This document shows positions 1 to 7,764 of a stretch of 36,913 bases of DNA, one piece after another (within the stretch, counting starts at the first letter, position 1; the number at the start of each line of letters is the position of its first letter). The DNA is from Thermodesulfobacteriota bacterium (GTDB lineage: Bacteria; Desulfobacterota_D; UBA1144; Nemesobacterales; CSP1-2). The notes beneath the pieces are model-generated. The model was not told the DNA's origin. It searched no databases and saw nothing but the letters and a program-made list of their open reading frames with translations. A program made the translations under genes and the position numbers. The stretch spans positions 1 through 36,913 of the forward strand of contig DASWID010000143.1 in the NCBI GenBank assembly GCA_036397855.1. The letters are read 5' to 3'.

Positions 1-459
1 GCTAAGGCAATATTTTTCTTTGTTCGAGTAGGTTACCCCTCTGTTCATGTTCTTAAAACGGTAAGGCTTCGGGGTTACATATATCAAGATTACTTTCCCA
101 AAGTAAAGTGTTACATCGAGAATAGGATCTTGAATCTTGCGTTCTCTATTCCGGAGAACGAGCAACCAGTAGAACTTATAGCTGATACGGGGTTTTCAGG
201 GTCTCTTGTGTTAGATACGAGAATTATAAAAGGAATCGATAGTGACTATGTTGGTGAAGATACTGTAACTCTTGCTGGAGGGGTAATTCAACCAGTAAGT
301 ATATACCTCAGTGATATTAATGTGGATAATTTAAGATTGAGCGAAGTAGAGATTATGGAAATGGAAGAAGAATTTCTAATGGGTGTATCTCTTATGAGAT
401 CAATGTGTAAAAGAGCAATATTCTCATTTGATAGCAATGAGCTTCTTTTTGAGGAGTAA
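1..459 (+). CDS. Aspartic protease-like protein (clan AA), 5'-partial
   Basis: The reading frame is open from base 1 to the stop at 457-459, and no ATG, GTG or TTG occurs in it before TTG at 130, so the true start probably lies upstream of the window. The key motif is ADTGFSG, the hydrophobic-hydrophobic-D-T-G-x-S/T-G signature of retropepsin-like aspartic proteases, some 60 codons into the visible frame. One such Asp per chain implies action as a homodimer if active. The upstream part (GYIYQDYFPKVKCYIEN) resembles the N-terminus of short clan AA proteins of about 120-150 residues. It is followed after 4 bases by a second small gene with its own ribosome site. Substrate unknown; such genes are common in accessory, toxin-antitoxin-like contexts. 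Confidence 0.6.
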   Translation, partial: AKAIFFFVRVGYPSVHVLKTVRLRGYIYQDYFPKVKCYIENRILNLAFSIPENEQPVELIADTGFSGSLVLDTRIIKGIDSDYVGEDTVTLAGGVIQPVSIYLSDINVDNLRLSEVEIMEMEEEFLMGVSLMRSMCKRAIFSFDSNELLFEE

Positions 460-463
460 AAGT

Positions 464-822
464 ATGAACAAACAAAAGAAGGATTTGTTGAAAAGCTTCA
501 TGGTACGTGTCAATTATCCCAACGTCAGCGGTTTTGAGGCACTGGAACTCCTCGATGTGAGAAGCTCCATCGCTGAGTTTGCGAGTAAGCTTACGAAGGA
601 GGAAAAATCGGAACCTGAGAAAGCCGGGAGTTTATTTCAATCTAATGTTAAAAAATTTTACAGAAGCGTTGCTAAAGTAGCTGACCTTCATGAGATACGA
701 AAACTGCCGGTATCCCACCTTCTCATTCGTGGTGGTCCATTGAGAAGCTCCTAAAGGCAAAAAAGTTAACTGTAGGTAAGTATGACGATATATGCCTAAA
801 AAAGAAATCACACAGACACTAA
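464..822 (+). pseudogene. Small conserved hypothetical protein with a late frameshift
   Basis: ATG at 464 follows GAGGAG at 451-456. The first frame reads 96 residues to a stop at 752-754. The last ~17 residues of that frame look unnatural, while the frame starting at 721 reads SHSWWSIEKLLKAKK and continues to a stop at 820-822. From memory, small bacterial proteins of this type (KYPNVxGFExLELLxVRSxIAE...) end in a tryptophan-rich PSHWWWYLDKL-like motif, so the second frame appears to be the original C-terminus and one base has been lost or two gained near 712-721. Function unknown. A sequencing error would restore an intact gene of about 119 codons. Confidence 0.5.
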
Positions 823-865
823 TTTTCTCCTCAAGGGATATGACCCATCCCCAAAAGGGAAAAAC

Positions 866-973
866 ATGGGAAGACACAAAAGCTCAATTTCAAATGCTAG
901 CACCTACGAGGAAACCAGCGATTTCTGGAGTCACGAAACATCTGGAGGATTTCTAAGACGAAATTTCAGTTAA
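866..973 (+). pseudogene. CopG-like antitoxin remnant
   Basis: ATG at 866 opens a 35-codon frame containing STYEETSDFWSHE. This resembles the N-terminal SYEEISDFWDTHD word common in CopG/BrnA-like antitoxins, which normally run 70-100 residues. Here the frame stops just after entering the direct repeat that begins near 933, so the repeat junction probably truncated it. No upstream toxin gene is visible. The match is short and from memory, so the call is tentative. Confidence 0.3.
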
Positions 974-1240
974 GTTTAGCTCAGCATTTTTTACTAATTA
1001 TTATCTTGAGCTATTCCATTCGTAATTCATGTATTGATAAATGCAAACTTGAACGTCTCTAGGATCCCTTACTCCAGATTTTAATCTTTTATCCTATCGT
1101 ATACAATCATCTGTAAAAAGTAGTTCGGAGGAAAAGTCGACATGAACATTCCTGAAGGGCTTAATGTCGCATTGAACTTCGGTCTTCTTGATTCGATATT
1201 TACAAGGCGGTCGAGAAGGTTTGGACTCGGGATGGAAATA
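933..1240 (+). repeat. Direct repeat, copy 1 (~307 bp)
   Basis: Matches 2148-2454 almost base for base at a constant offset of 1215 (1214 after one indel just before the ATG). It covers an intergenic segment, the ribosome site (TTCGGAGG) and the first ~33 codons of the nitroreductase-like gene. Differences are scattered single bases. The two copies enclose the toxin-antitoxin pair. Confidence 0.95.
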
Positions 1241-1261
1241 AAAAAAGCTGCACTTTGTTAA
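1142..1261 (+). pseudogene. Truncated start of the nitroreductase-like gene
   Basis: ATG at 1142 begins a 39-residue frame that is identical for about 33 residues to the start of the protein encoded at 2356 (MNIPEGLNVALNFGLL, then RRSRRFGLGMEI). It then runs into unrelated sequence and stops at 1259-1261. It keeps a ribosome site, so a peptide could still be made, but the body of the gene is absent. It is the coding end of direct repeat copy 1. Confidence 0.85.
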
Positions 1262-1418
1262 TTTTCTATCAACTTGACAAATGACACTGACTTATCTCCT
1301 CTTTGACCTAAGATAAGTTCCACAGTAAAATTTAGTATCAGTCAACTCCTTGAAAATGATTATTAGTTTACCATAGACAATCAACCTTTGAACACAATGA
1401 TGTTGACGGAGACACTCA

Positions 1419-1694
1419 TTGAGCAGAATCGGGCAGATGCGCTTGCTTGTTCGCAATGGTCTTTATTACCTGACCGAACATGCCGTTGAGGAAGCGATGG
1501 CTGAAAACTTTGACATCTACGATATAGAATATGGTATCTTAAAAGGCAAGGTTCGTAGAACTTGGCCGCGAGAAGATAAGTATGAGATACTTGGCTCTGC
1601 ACTGGATGGAAGAACCATCGGCGTTGTGTGTCGTATAACTCAAACTGGAAAGGTTCGTGTCATAACTGTTTATGAGGACCGACCCAAAGGATAG
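1419..1694 (+). CDS. DUF4258 family protein, probable toxin
   Basis: 91 residues from TTG at 1419, with GGAG at 1408-1411 seven bases upstream; ATG at 1437 is an alternative. Family hallmarks are LYYLTEHAVEEAMAE, YDIEYGILKGKV and GVVCRITQTGKVRVITVYE, typical of DUF4258 proteins, which have an MqsR/RelE-like fold and pair with YgiT-type zinc-finger antitoxins. The partner starts 17 bases downstream (1712). Oddity: the +1 frame from ATG 1402 reads MLTETLIEQ, the expected family N-terminus, and removing one A at about 1427 would join it to IGQMRLLVRNG. The gene may therefore have a one-base insertion near its start and now rely on the TTG. Expected action is mRNA cleavage or translation block; not demonstrated. 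Confidence 0.75.
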   Translation: MSRIGQMRLLVRNGLYYLTEHAVEEAMAENFDIYDIEYGILKGKVRRTWPREDKYEILGSALDGRTIGVVCRITQTGKVRVITVYEDRPKG

Positions 1695-1711
1695 GGCAAG
1701 GAGAAAGAGAA

Positions 1712-1951
1712 ATGAAATTTTGGGAAGGCGAACGCTGTGAATACTGTGATGGGACAATCGTCGAGAAAAAGGTAAACCTGTCTAGGAAAGTAAAAGGAAA
1801 GTATGTGCTAATTGAAAATGTACCCGCTGGTGTCTGTACAACCTGCGGTACACGCTACTTCGCAGCAAACGTACTCAAAACAATCGAAGAGACCATTAGA
1901 GGACGGAGAAAGGCAGAGCGAGAAATCCTCGTGCCGGTGTATTCGCTTTAA
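1712..1951 (+). CDS. YgiT-type zinc finger protein, probable antitoxin
   Basis: 79 residues from ATG at 1712, preceded by AAGGAGAAAGAG. Two CxxC pairs (CEYC at residues 9-12 and CTTCG from residue 42) form the zinc-binding site of the MqsA/YgiT N-terminal domain. The chain ends after a charged helix and lacks the C-terminal HTH domain of full MqsA, which is usual for the short YgiT-type antitoxins coupled to DUF4258 toxins. It should neutralise the protein encoded at 1419 by direct contact. Both genes sit inside a 0.9-kb segment bounded by direct repeats, consistent with a mobile or selfishly retained module. Confidence 0.8.
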   Translation: MKFWEGERCEYCDGTIVEKKVNLSRKVKGKYVLIENVPAGVCTTCGTRYFAANVLKTIEETIRGRRKAEREILVPVYSL

Positions 1952-2147
1952 TATAATAGCGGGCTTCAGAAAAAGCTTCGTTACAATCTAGACACTTCTA
2001 AGTTACTAGAAATAATTGAGGTACTAATTATTATTCGGATTTTGTAAGAGATTTTCTTACGCTTTAGCTTTTATAGTACTAAACTTCTTCCTTCTTTAAA
2101 GACCCTCATTAAAAAAACCAGAGGAGATGGTTAAGGTTCTATAAGTT

Positions 2148-2454
2148 ACGAAACATATGAACAATTTCTAAGAGGAAATTTCAGTTAAGTTTAGCTCAGC
2201 ATTTTTTACTAATTTTTATCTTGAGCTATTCCATTCGTAATTTATGTATTGATAAATGCAAACTTGAACGTCTCTAGGATCCCCTACTCCAGATTTTAAT
2301 CTTTTATCCTATCGTATACAATCATCTATAAAAAGTAGTTCGGAGGAGATATAGCATGAACATTCCTGAAGGGCTTAATGTCGCGTTGAACTTCGGTCTT
2401 CTTGATTCGATATTTACAAGGCGGTCGAGAAGGTTTGGACTCGGGATGGAGATT
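2148..2454 (+). repeat. Direct repeat, copy 2 (~307 bp)
   Basis: Partner of 933-1240. Here the repeat leads into the intact nitroreductase-like gene, so this is probably the ancestral location or the surviving junction. The 196 bases between the antitoxin stop (1951) and this repeat contain no recognisable feature. Confidence 0.95.
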
Positions 2455-3660
2455 AAAGAGGGAACACTAAAACATAGATCCAGGTTTGAACCAATACCGC
2501 TCACAGAACTAGAGGAGGCCTTTTTAATTTGGGCGGGGACTGGCTTGACGGGACTTTCACTCGGAGACCTCCCACGAACAGGAATCTCCTGGCTATTTCA
2601 ATGGACTGGACGCTCCTGGCCTTGTTCATGCAACTCCCATTCAACCGAGCTCTTTTACACAAACGATAATGGAGTTTACATGATAAAACTCTTTAATCTC
2701 ATGCCTGAGACTGGCGAGACATCTATTTTCCCCGGAAAATCAGAGGAGGAAAAACTGGAGAAGGTGCTTCAGCTTTTTAGGAAAAGCCAGATAAAGCTTC
2801 AGGATGGAAGGGCAGAACTACCGAAAGGCGAACCGGGACTTTTTGATTTCAACGCATGGAACACAAATAAGCCCGGAACGACATTCTTCATCCCGGTCAC
2901 AAACATAACGGTTGAATACATGGTACTCCTCTTCATATACTTTGGCGCGAAATATGGGTTTAACATAATTGATGAGTTAAACGGTGGGCGTTCCTGCGGC
3001 TTAGATAAATGGATCAAAAAGGGTTACATAAGAAACGATGTGAGGATGTCCCTATTCGACCTGGAACTTAGAGTACTGACGACGTTAAATGTCGAACAGG
3101 CCTTTATCTGTCAAAATATGAACCTCGCCCTCCAGTCACTGGGACTTGGCGGATGGGCATTTACGGGACTACTCCCTCACTACGCCCTCGGATTGGATCC
3201 GTCTTACAAAGGGCTGGGATTTCGATTCGTAAAGCCCGAAAAAACACTCAGGAGCATATCAAGCCCCATTCCTGTTGGGCGGGACGGCGTCTTCGAAGCA
3301 CTCTGCCCCCCCTATGTCAAGGACATGAGTGAAGCTGTTGATAAATTTCTAAAAGTAAGAGGCGAATTCTGGAAAGAAGAAAATCCATACCCGTATCAAG
3401 ATCCAAAGGCGGTTCTTAAAGATGAATACCATCCATCAGAGGAGAGGATCGAAATCGTTAAGGATTTCTGCACTTATGTTTACGAAAACTACGGGAGATT
3501 TCCTGCATTTCTTGATCCAATGTTTGTAAGACTGGTTTTTCAAGCACATCACCTGGACCTCGAATTCTATGATAAATACTACACGGAGGGAGCTTACACT
3601 GACATACATAAGAACCACTTCAGACTTTGGCACCCAGAAATAGCCCACTCCCTGGAATGA
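2356..3660 (+). CDS. Nitroreductase-like protein of unknown substrate
   Basis: 434 residues from ATG at 2356, with GGAGG ten bases upstream. N-terminal RRSRRFG (22-28) followed by PLTELEEAFLIWAGTG (48-63) resembles the FMN-binding start of nitroreductase-fold proteins (RRSxRxF ... PLxxxxLxxLLxAA), and QNMNLALQSLGLGGW (253-267) resembles their second conserved helix. At more than 400 residues it is about twice a simple nitroreductase, so it belongs to a large divergent branch or a different family with a similar fold. No signal peptide or clear membrane segment. A truncated duplicate of its 5' end lies at 1142. Its stop codon abuts a repeat array. Assignment is from motif memory and is moderate at best. 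Confidence 0.5.
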   Translation: MNIPEGLNVALNFGLLDSIFTRRSRRFGLGMEIKEGTLKHRSRFEPIPLTELEEAFLIWAGTGLTGLSLGDLPRTGISWLFQWTGRSWPCSCNSHSTELFYTNDNGVYMIKLFNLMPETGETSIFPGKSEEEKLEKVLQLFRKSQIKLQDGRAELPKGEPGLFDFNAWNTNKPGTTFFIPVTNITVEYMVLLFIYFGAKYGFNIIDELNGGRSCGLDKWIKKGYIRNDVRMSLFDLELRVLTTLNVEQAFICQNMNLALQSLGLGGWAFTGLLPHYALGLDPSYKGLGFRFVKPEKTLRSISSPIPVGRDGVFEALCPPYVKDMSEAVDKFLKVRGEFWKEENPYPYQDPKAVLKDEYHPSEERIEIVKDFCTYVYENYGRFPAFLDPMFVRLVFQAHHLDLEFYDKYYTEGAYTDIHKNHFRLWHPEIAHSLE

Positions 3661-3725
3661 TGCAGGATACAGGATGCACGATGCAGGATACACGATGCAG
3701 GATGCACGATGCAGGATGCAGGATG
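3660..3725 (+). repeat. Tandem array of a GATGCAGGATACACG-type word, left arm
   Basis: About 66 bases built from alternating ATGCAGGAT, ACACG and GCACG units, beginning at the stop codon of the nitroreductase-like gene. The reverse complement of the same word recurs at 4195-4222 on the other side of the four-helix-bundle gene, giving an inverted arrangement. Confidence 0.9.
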
Positions 3726-3808
3726 AAGTCAACACATGTGTGATAATGGATGTATAATTTGCTAAGGACATTGTGATTGCTTCAATTTGAATCCCTGAGC
3801 CGTAAATA

Positions 3809-4192
3809 GTGAATAGGCCAAAATCATTCAAAGACCTTGACATATATTTACTTTCAAAAGAGCTATCAATTAAGGTGCATGCATTGACAGTTGATAAGTT
3901 ACCAGGCTTCGAAATGTATGAAGAGGGTAGTCAAATTAGGCGTTCCTCAAAATCTATTGTTTCTAACATTGTCGAGGGATTTGGTAGAAGAAAATATAAA
4001 AATGAATTTGTACAGTTTTTAACATATTCCATTGCTTCATGTGACGAAACCAAAGTACATCTGGAGATACTTCGCGAAACAGGTTCCCTAAAAAAAGAGC
4101 TGTTTGAAAATCTCTTTGATAGGTACGAAGAATTGGGAGCAAAACTATTTAATTTTAGAGAAGCAGTTATAAGAGGTCATCGAACGTCTTGA
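3809..4192 (+). CDS. Four-helix-bundle protein, S23/23S rRNA IVP family
   Basis: 127 residues from GTG at 3809. The pattern KSFKDLDIYLLSKELSIKVHALT, then EMYEEGSQIRRSSKSIVSNIVEGFGRRKYKNEFVQFLTYS and a final helix with YEELGAKLF, is the four-helix-bundle (TIGR02436-type) family first seen in 23S rRNA intervening sequences and related to the Avd accessory proteins of diversity-generating retroelements. The family is basic and can bind nucleic acid; the role of stand-alone chromosomal members is unsettled. It lies alone between inverted repeat arrays and between two convergent genes. No reverse transcriptase or template repeat is present, so this is not a DGR. Confidence 0.85.
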   Translation: MNRPKSFKDLDIYLLSKELSIKVHALTVDKLPGFEMYEEGSQIRRSSKSIVSNIVEGFGRRKYKNEFVQFLTYSIASCDETKVHLEILRETGSLKKELFENLFDRYEELGAKLFNFREAVIRGHRTS

Positions 4193-4194
4193 AT

Positions 4195-4222
4195 CGTGTA
4201 TCCTGCATCATGCATCGTGTCA
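4195..4222 (-). repeat. Inverted copy of the repeat word, right arm
   Basis: CGTGTATCCTGCATC followed by ATGCATCGTGTCAT is the reverse complement of the 3660-3725 word. It starts 3 bases after the four-helix-bundle stop and ends 4 bases before the stop codon of ppa (minus strand). Confidence 0.85.
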
Positions 4223-4225
4223 TAT

Positions 4226-4759
4226 CTACAACGCAAATCTCTTGCCCTCTTTAATATATCTCTCTTGAGCTTCTTTAATTGTTTTTATTGCCGATTCACG
4301 ATCTTCCCAACCCTCTATGCCCGTTTTCTTTTCCTCCAATTCTTTATAAATTCTGAAAAAATGCTCAATCTCCTTCAAAAGATGCGGAGGAATGTCCGAA
4401 AGCTTTTTGATGTAGTTCCAATTCGGATCTGAAACTGGTACACAAAGGATTTTTTCATCTGGTCCCTTCTCATCCCACATCCTGAATAGTCCAACAGGTT
4501 TTGCCTCTATTATGCAACCAGGAAAAGTGGGCTCCCATACCAGTACCAATGCGTCGAGTGGATCTCCATCCCTACCCAAGGAATTCACTATAAAACCATA
4601 GTCGCTGGGATAATGGACGGCTGAAAACAGCATCCTGTCCAATTTGATCATCTTATTTTCTACGTCATACTCATACTTATTCCTACTCCCCTTCGGTATT
4701 TCAATCATCACCGTTACTATTATATCTTTCTTCATTGTGTGCGATGGAGTCCTGGCCAT
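4226..4759 (-). CDS. ppa: Inorganic pyrophosphatase, class I
   Basis: 177 residues, hydrolysing pyrophosphate to two phosphates in the cytosol and so pulling biosynthetic reactions forward. Family I marks are visible: EIPKGSRNKYEYD (20-32), HYPSDYGFI (49-57) and the metal-binding DGDPLD (64-69), followed by further acidic residues WDEKGPDEK (95-103). Length is normal for the bacterial hexameric enzyme. ATG at 4759 is preceded by GAGGAAA at a good distance; the internal Met at residue 9 is a weaker alternative. It faces the nitroreductase-like and four-helix-bundle genes convergently. Confidence 0.95.
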   Translation of the reverse strand: MARTPSHTMKKDIIVTVMIEIPKGSRNKYEYDVENKMIKLDRMLFSAVHYPSDYGFIVNSLGRDGDPLDALVLVWEPTFPGCIIEAKPVGLFRMWDEKGPDEKILCVPVSDPNWNYIKKLSDIPPHLLKEIEHFFRIYKELEEKKTGIEGWEDRESAIKTIKEAQERYIKEGKRFAL

Positions 4760-5142
4760 ACTTGATTTCCTCTAATTTTCTAATATCGCTATTGATATCT
4801 ATGACAAATGCACACCTCAGAACTATATTTGAGAATTATCTTTTTCATTAATTTAATACATATAAAAGGGAAATGTAAGTACCTGTAAATAAATCAAATG
4901 TGATATATGCACATTTATAGGTTTCAATAGCAGTTTTAAAAAAAATAATAAATTCGAGGACTAATATCGAAAGTGAAGGAAGAATACATCAACTCTTAAC
5001 AAGGCCAACAACACTATTAATTATTCTTAGCCAACGGTTATAATGAATATTTAATTCTCAGCAAGAAGTTAACTAGTCCTAAATAGCATAAGGTTACAAG
5101 GTCCTAAATATAAGCGAACAAACATTAATCGTATAACTTAAT
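4760..5142. other. AT-rich intergenic region between divergent genes
   Basis: 383 bases separating the starts of ppa (minus) and the diadenylate cyclase gene (plus). It must hold both promoters. I see several TATAAT-like stretches but no pair good enough to assign, and no open frame, hairpin or RNA. Confidence 0.5.
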
Positions 5143-6345
5143 ATGAAAGAACAAATTTCAAAAATTTTTGACTTTTTGATAACATTTCTTAAGCAAATAG
5201 GTTTCGCAGGGTTCTTCGATATAGCTTTTATGTCTCTACTAATCTATTCGGTTCTTGTTTGGTTTAAAAAAACAAGGGCAGGATTTGTACTTTCCGGGAT
5301 AATCATAATAAGCATAATATACCTTCTCGCCCGTCAGTTCAATCTAGTGCTGATTTATTCAGTCCTTCAGGGTTTTTTTGCCGTAATCATAATAGCTCTG
5401 ATCGTGATTTTTCAGGAAGAGCTAAGACGCCTTTTTGAAAAAATAGCTGTTTTGGGGTTAAACCCAACATTCAATAAACGTTCAAAATCCAAAGATTATC
5501 CAAGAGAAGTACAAATATTGGTAAAAACCCTTAGTGATTTTGCCAATAATCGAGTAGGAGCCCTCATAGTTCTTCCTGGAAGGGATTTAATAGATTTGTA
5601 CCTGGAAGGAGGGGTTGAATTAAACGGCGACCTAAGCGAACCACTCTTGAAGAGTATTTTTGACCCTCATTCAATAGGTCATGACGGTGCAGTAATTATA
5701 GAGAACGGAAAAATTACGATGTTTTCCGCTCATCTACCCCTATCAAAGAATTTTCAACAGCTACGTTATCATGGTACAAGACATGCCGCAGCTTTAGGTT
5801 TAACTGAATTCACCGATGCACTATGTTTGGTCGTTTCGGAGGAGCAAGGAGCAATCTCCGTAGCTCGTAATGGAATCCTAAAGCAGGTAGGGTTTGACCA
5901 ATTTAACCTTATTCTTCACAAATTTTATGAAGAAATACATCCGTCCAGCAGGGCTGCTGTTTTGAATGAATTCTTGGTGAAAAATTTTAAAGAAAAGATT
6001 ATTGCTATTATTTTGACCCTCGCACTCTGGTTTGTACTCGTATATGGGTCTGGATTGGAATATGAATCTTTTCTGGTCCCGATTCAGACTGCCCCTTTAC
6101 AATCGGAATATAAAATTTCCGAAGTGGAACCCAAAGAGGTTAAGGTAACATTCTTAGGTCCCAGAAGATCCTTCTTTTTCACGAGTGAACCTGAAATTTC
6201 CTTGATACTAAATCTCCCCAATGTCACTGCAGGGCGCAAGACAGTAACTATATCAGACTCCAACCTTAATTTCCCAAAAGGTCTCTCAGTAGAAAAGATC
6301 GAACCAGCAAAGGTAAAAATAAAAGTAGATAAAATCACTGATTAA
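5143..6345 (+). CDS. cdaA: Membrane diadenylate cyclase CdaA-type fused to a YbbR-like domain
   Basis: 400 residues. Three N-terminal membrane segments (about 25-41, 48-64, 68-90) precede a DAC domain with DGA at 181-183 and GTRHAAALG at 211-219, which makes cyclic di-AMP from two ATP. A fourth membrane helix (about 285-302) is followed by a ~95-residue beta-rich segment, KISEVEPKEVKVTFLGPR to IEPAKVKIKVDK, of the YbbR type. In Firmicutes the cyclase and its YbbR regulator CdaR are two proteins; here they are one chain, with the YbbR part predicted outside the cytoplasm. The usual RHR motif reads RHA (213-215); I do not know whether this is normal in the lineage. Ten bases of spacer and a short gap lead to mgtE, so cyclic di-AMP and ion transport may be co-expressed. 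Confidence 0.88.
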   Translation: MKEQISKIFDFLITFLKQIGFAGFFDIAFMSLLIYSVLVWFKKTRAGFVLSGIIIISIIYLLARQFNLVLIYSVLQGFFAVIIIALIVIFQEELRRLFEKIAVLGLNPTFNKRSKSKDYPREVQILVKTLSDFANNRVGALIVLPGRDLIDLYLEGGVELNGDLSEPLLKSIFDPHSIGHDGAVIIENGKITMFSAHLPLSKNFQQLRYHGTRHAAALGLTEFTDALCLVVSEEQGAISVARNGILKQVGFDQFNLILHKFYEEIHPSSRAAVLNEFLVKNFKEKIIAIILTLALWFVLVYGSGLEYESFLVPIQTAPLQSEYKISEVEPKEVKVTFLGPRRSFFFTSEPEISLILNLPNVTAGRKTVTISDSNLNFPKGLSVEKIEPAKVKIKVDKITD

Positions 6346-6391
6346 TTGAGATCATTTAATTGGACCTTTGGCAGTAATTGGAGGTGTTAAG

Positions 6392-7705
6392 ATGATGAAT
6401 GGAAATAGTCCGTTATTTCCATATGTAGAAAAATTTTTTGAATATGATCCTCTTACAGCGACTCGCGCGCTTGAAACAATGGACGAAGATGAAGCGATTG
6501 AAATATTAAAAAATCTCCCACCGTCAGTGTCAGTGAAGATCTTCCACAATCTTCAAGTTAATTATGCTGCAGCATTACTCAAGGAAATTCCAACTAATAC
6601 GTTTAAAGAAATTGTTGAGAACCTCAGCCCGGAACAGGGAGCAGCTATCATCGTTAACATTCCTGAAGACATACGAAAAAGGCTTTTGGAATGCCTATCA
6701 AATAAAAGCAGGCAAATGATTCAAGAGCTCTTGATATTCCCCGTAGACAGCGCTGGACGTATTATGACAACGAACTTCATAGCTTTTCGCACAGATATAA
6801 AGGTCAAAGATGCTATACAAAGAATACGATCATTAGCTTTCCAAAAACAGACCTCGTCATACGTTTACGTAGTAGACAATGGGAATCGCCTAGTCGGTGT
6901 ATTAAATATGCGCGACCTGCTATTAGCATCGCCAGAGGCAAAGCTTGAATCGGCAATGATAAAGGACGTATTTACTATAAATGCATTCACCGACCGCGAG
7001 GAGGTCGCCAATCAGCTTTCATCTAGAAGGTACTTTGCTGCCCCGGTGGTAGATAGTGACAATAAATTGCTTGGAATTGTTAATTCAGATCAATTGCTCA
7101 GTCATGTGCAGCAGGAGGCGACGGAAGATATCCAGAAGATGTTTGGAGCTGGGGGGAATGAGCGAGTATATTCGTCAATATGGTTCTCACTGAAGAAGCG
7201 ATTGCCATGGCTTCATATTAATCTTGCGACCGCATTTTTAGCAGGCTCGGTGGTCTCTCTGTTCCAAGACACAATCGCAAAGATCGCAGTCTTGGCTGTT
7301 TTCCTTCCTGTAATCGCGGGACAAAGTGGCAATGCTGGGCTTCAATCCCTCGCTGTTGTTATGAGGGGTCTTGTCATGAGGGAAATTCCACCAAAGAATG
7401 TGCCTATGCTACTCATAAAGGAAGCAAAGATTGGAATATTCAACGGGATAATAATTGGGTTTGTTACCGCGTTTATCTCATGGATATGGAAGGGAAAGCG
7501 TTATCTAGGTTTGGTTATTGGACTCGCAATGATTCTCACGTTGATAATAGCTGGATTAGCAGGGGCAATAATCCCCCTCGCCATGAAAACATTCGGTCTA
7601 GATCCCGCTCAGTCATCCAGCATAATATTGACCACGGTTACCGATGTGGTCGGGTTCTTCGTCTTTCTTAGCTTTGCGGTAATATTTCAGAGTTACCTCA
7701 TATGA
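6392..7705 (+). CDS. mgtE: Magnesium transporter MgtE
   Basis: 437 residues from ATG at 6392, chosen because GGAGGTG lies five bases upstream at 6380-6386. Order: MgtE N domain (about 10-115), two CBS domains (about 117-245) and five C-terminal membrane segments (about 273-437). PVIAGQSGNAGLQ (306-318) and TTVTDVVGF (414-422, with the ion-site Asp418) are diagnostic. It is a Mg2+-gated Mg2+ channel: the N and CBS domains sense cytosolic Mg2+ and close the pore. It starts 46 bases after the cyclic di-AMP cyclase stop, on the same strand, probably one transcript. No Mg riboswitch is possible in that gap. Confidence 0.93.
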   Translation: MMNGNSPLFPYVEKFFEYDPLTATRALETMDEDEAIEILKNLPPSVSVKIFHNLQVNYAAALLKEIPTNTFKEIVENLSPEQGAAIIVNIPEDIRKRLLECLSNKSRQMIQELLIFPVDSAGRIMTTNFIAFRTDIKVKDAIQRIRSLAFQKQTSSYVYVVDNGNRLVGVLNMRDLLLASPEAKLESAMIKDVFTINAFTDREEVANQLSSRRYFAAPVVDSDNKLLGIVNSDQLLSHVQQEATEDIQKMFGAGGNERVYSSIWFSLKKRLPWLHINLATAFLAGSVVSLFQDTIAKIAVLAVFLPVIAGQSGNAGLQSLAVVMRGLVMREIPPKNVPMLLIKEAKIGIFNGIIIGFVTAFISWIWKGKRYLGLVIGLAMILTLIIAGLAGAIIPLAMKTFGLDPAQSSSIILTTVTDVVGFFVFLSFAVIFQSYLI

Positions 7706-7764
7706 TGATCACACTAATCTCTCTCTTTTTTTAGCTACCTCATAAAAAGCATTATACGAGAACT

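Noticed and set aside
3660-3725. CRISPR array
   Set aside because: Units are about 9-15 bases, directly abutting, with no spacers and no cas genes.
3809-4192. Diversity-generating retroelement accessory gene (avd)
   Set aside because: Same fold family, but no reverse transcriptase, template or variable repeat is in the window.
6346-6391. Magnesium riboswitch before mgtE
   Set aside because: The 46-base gap is far too short for an M-box or similar aptamer.
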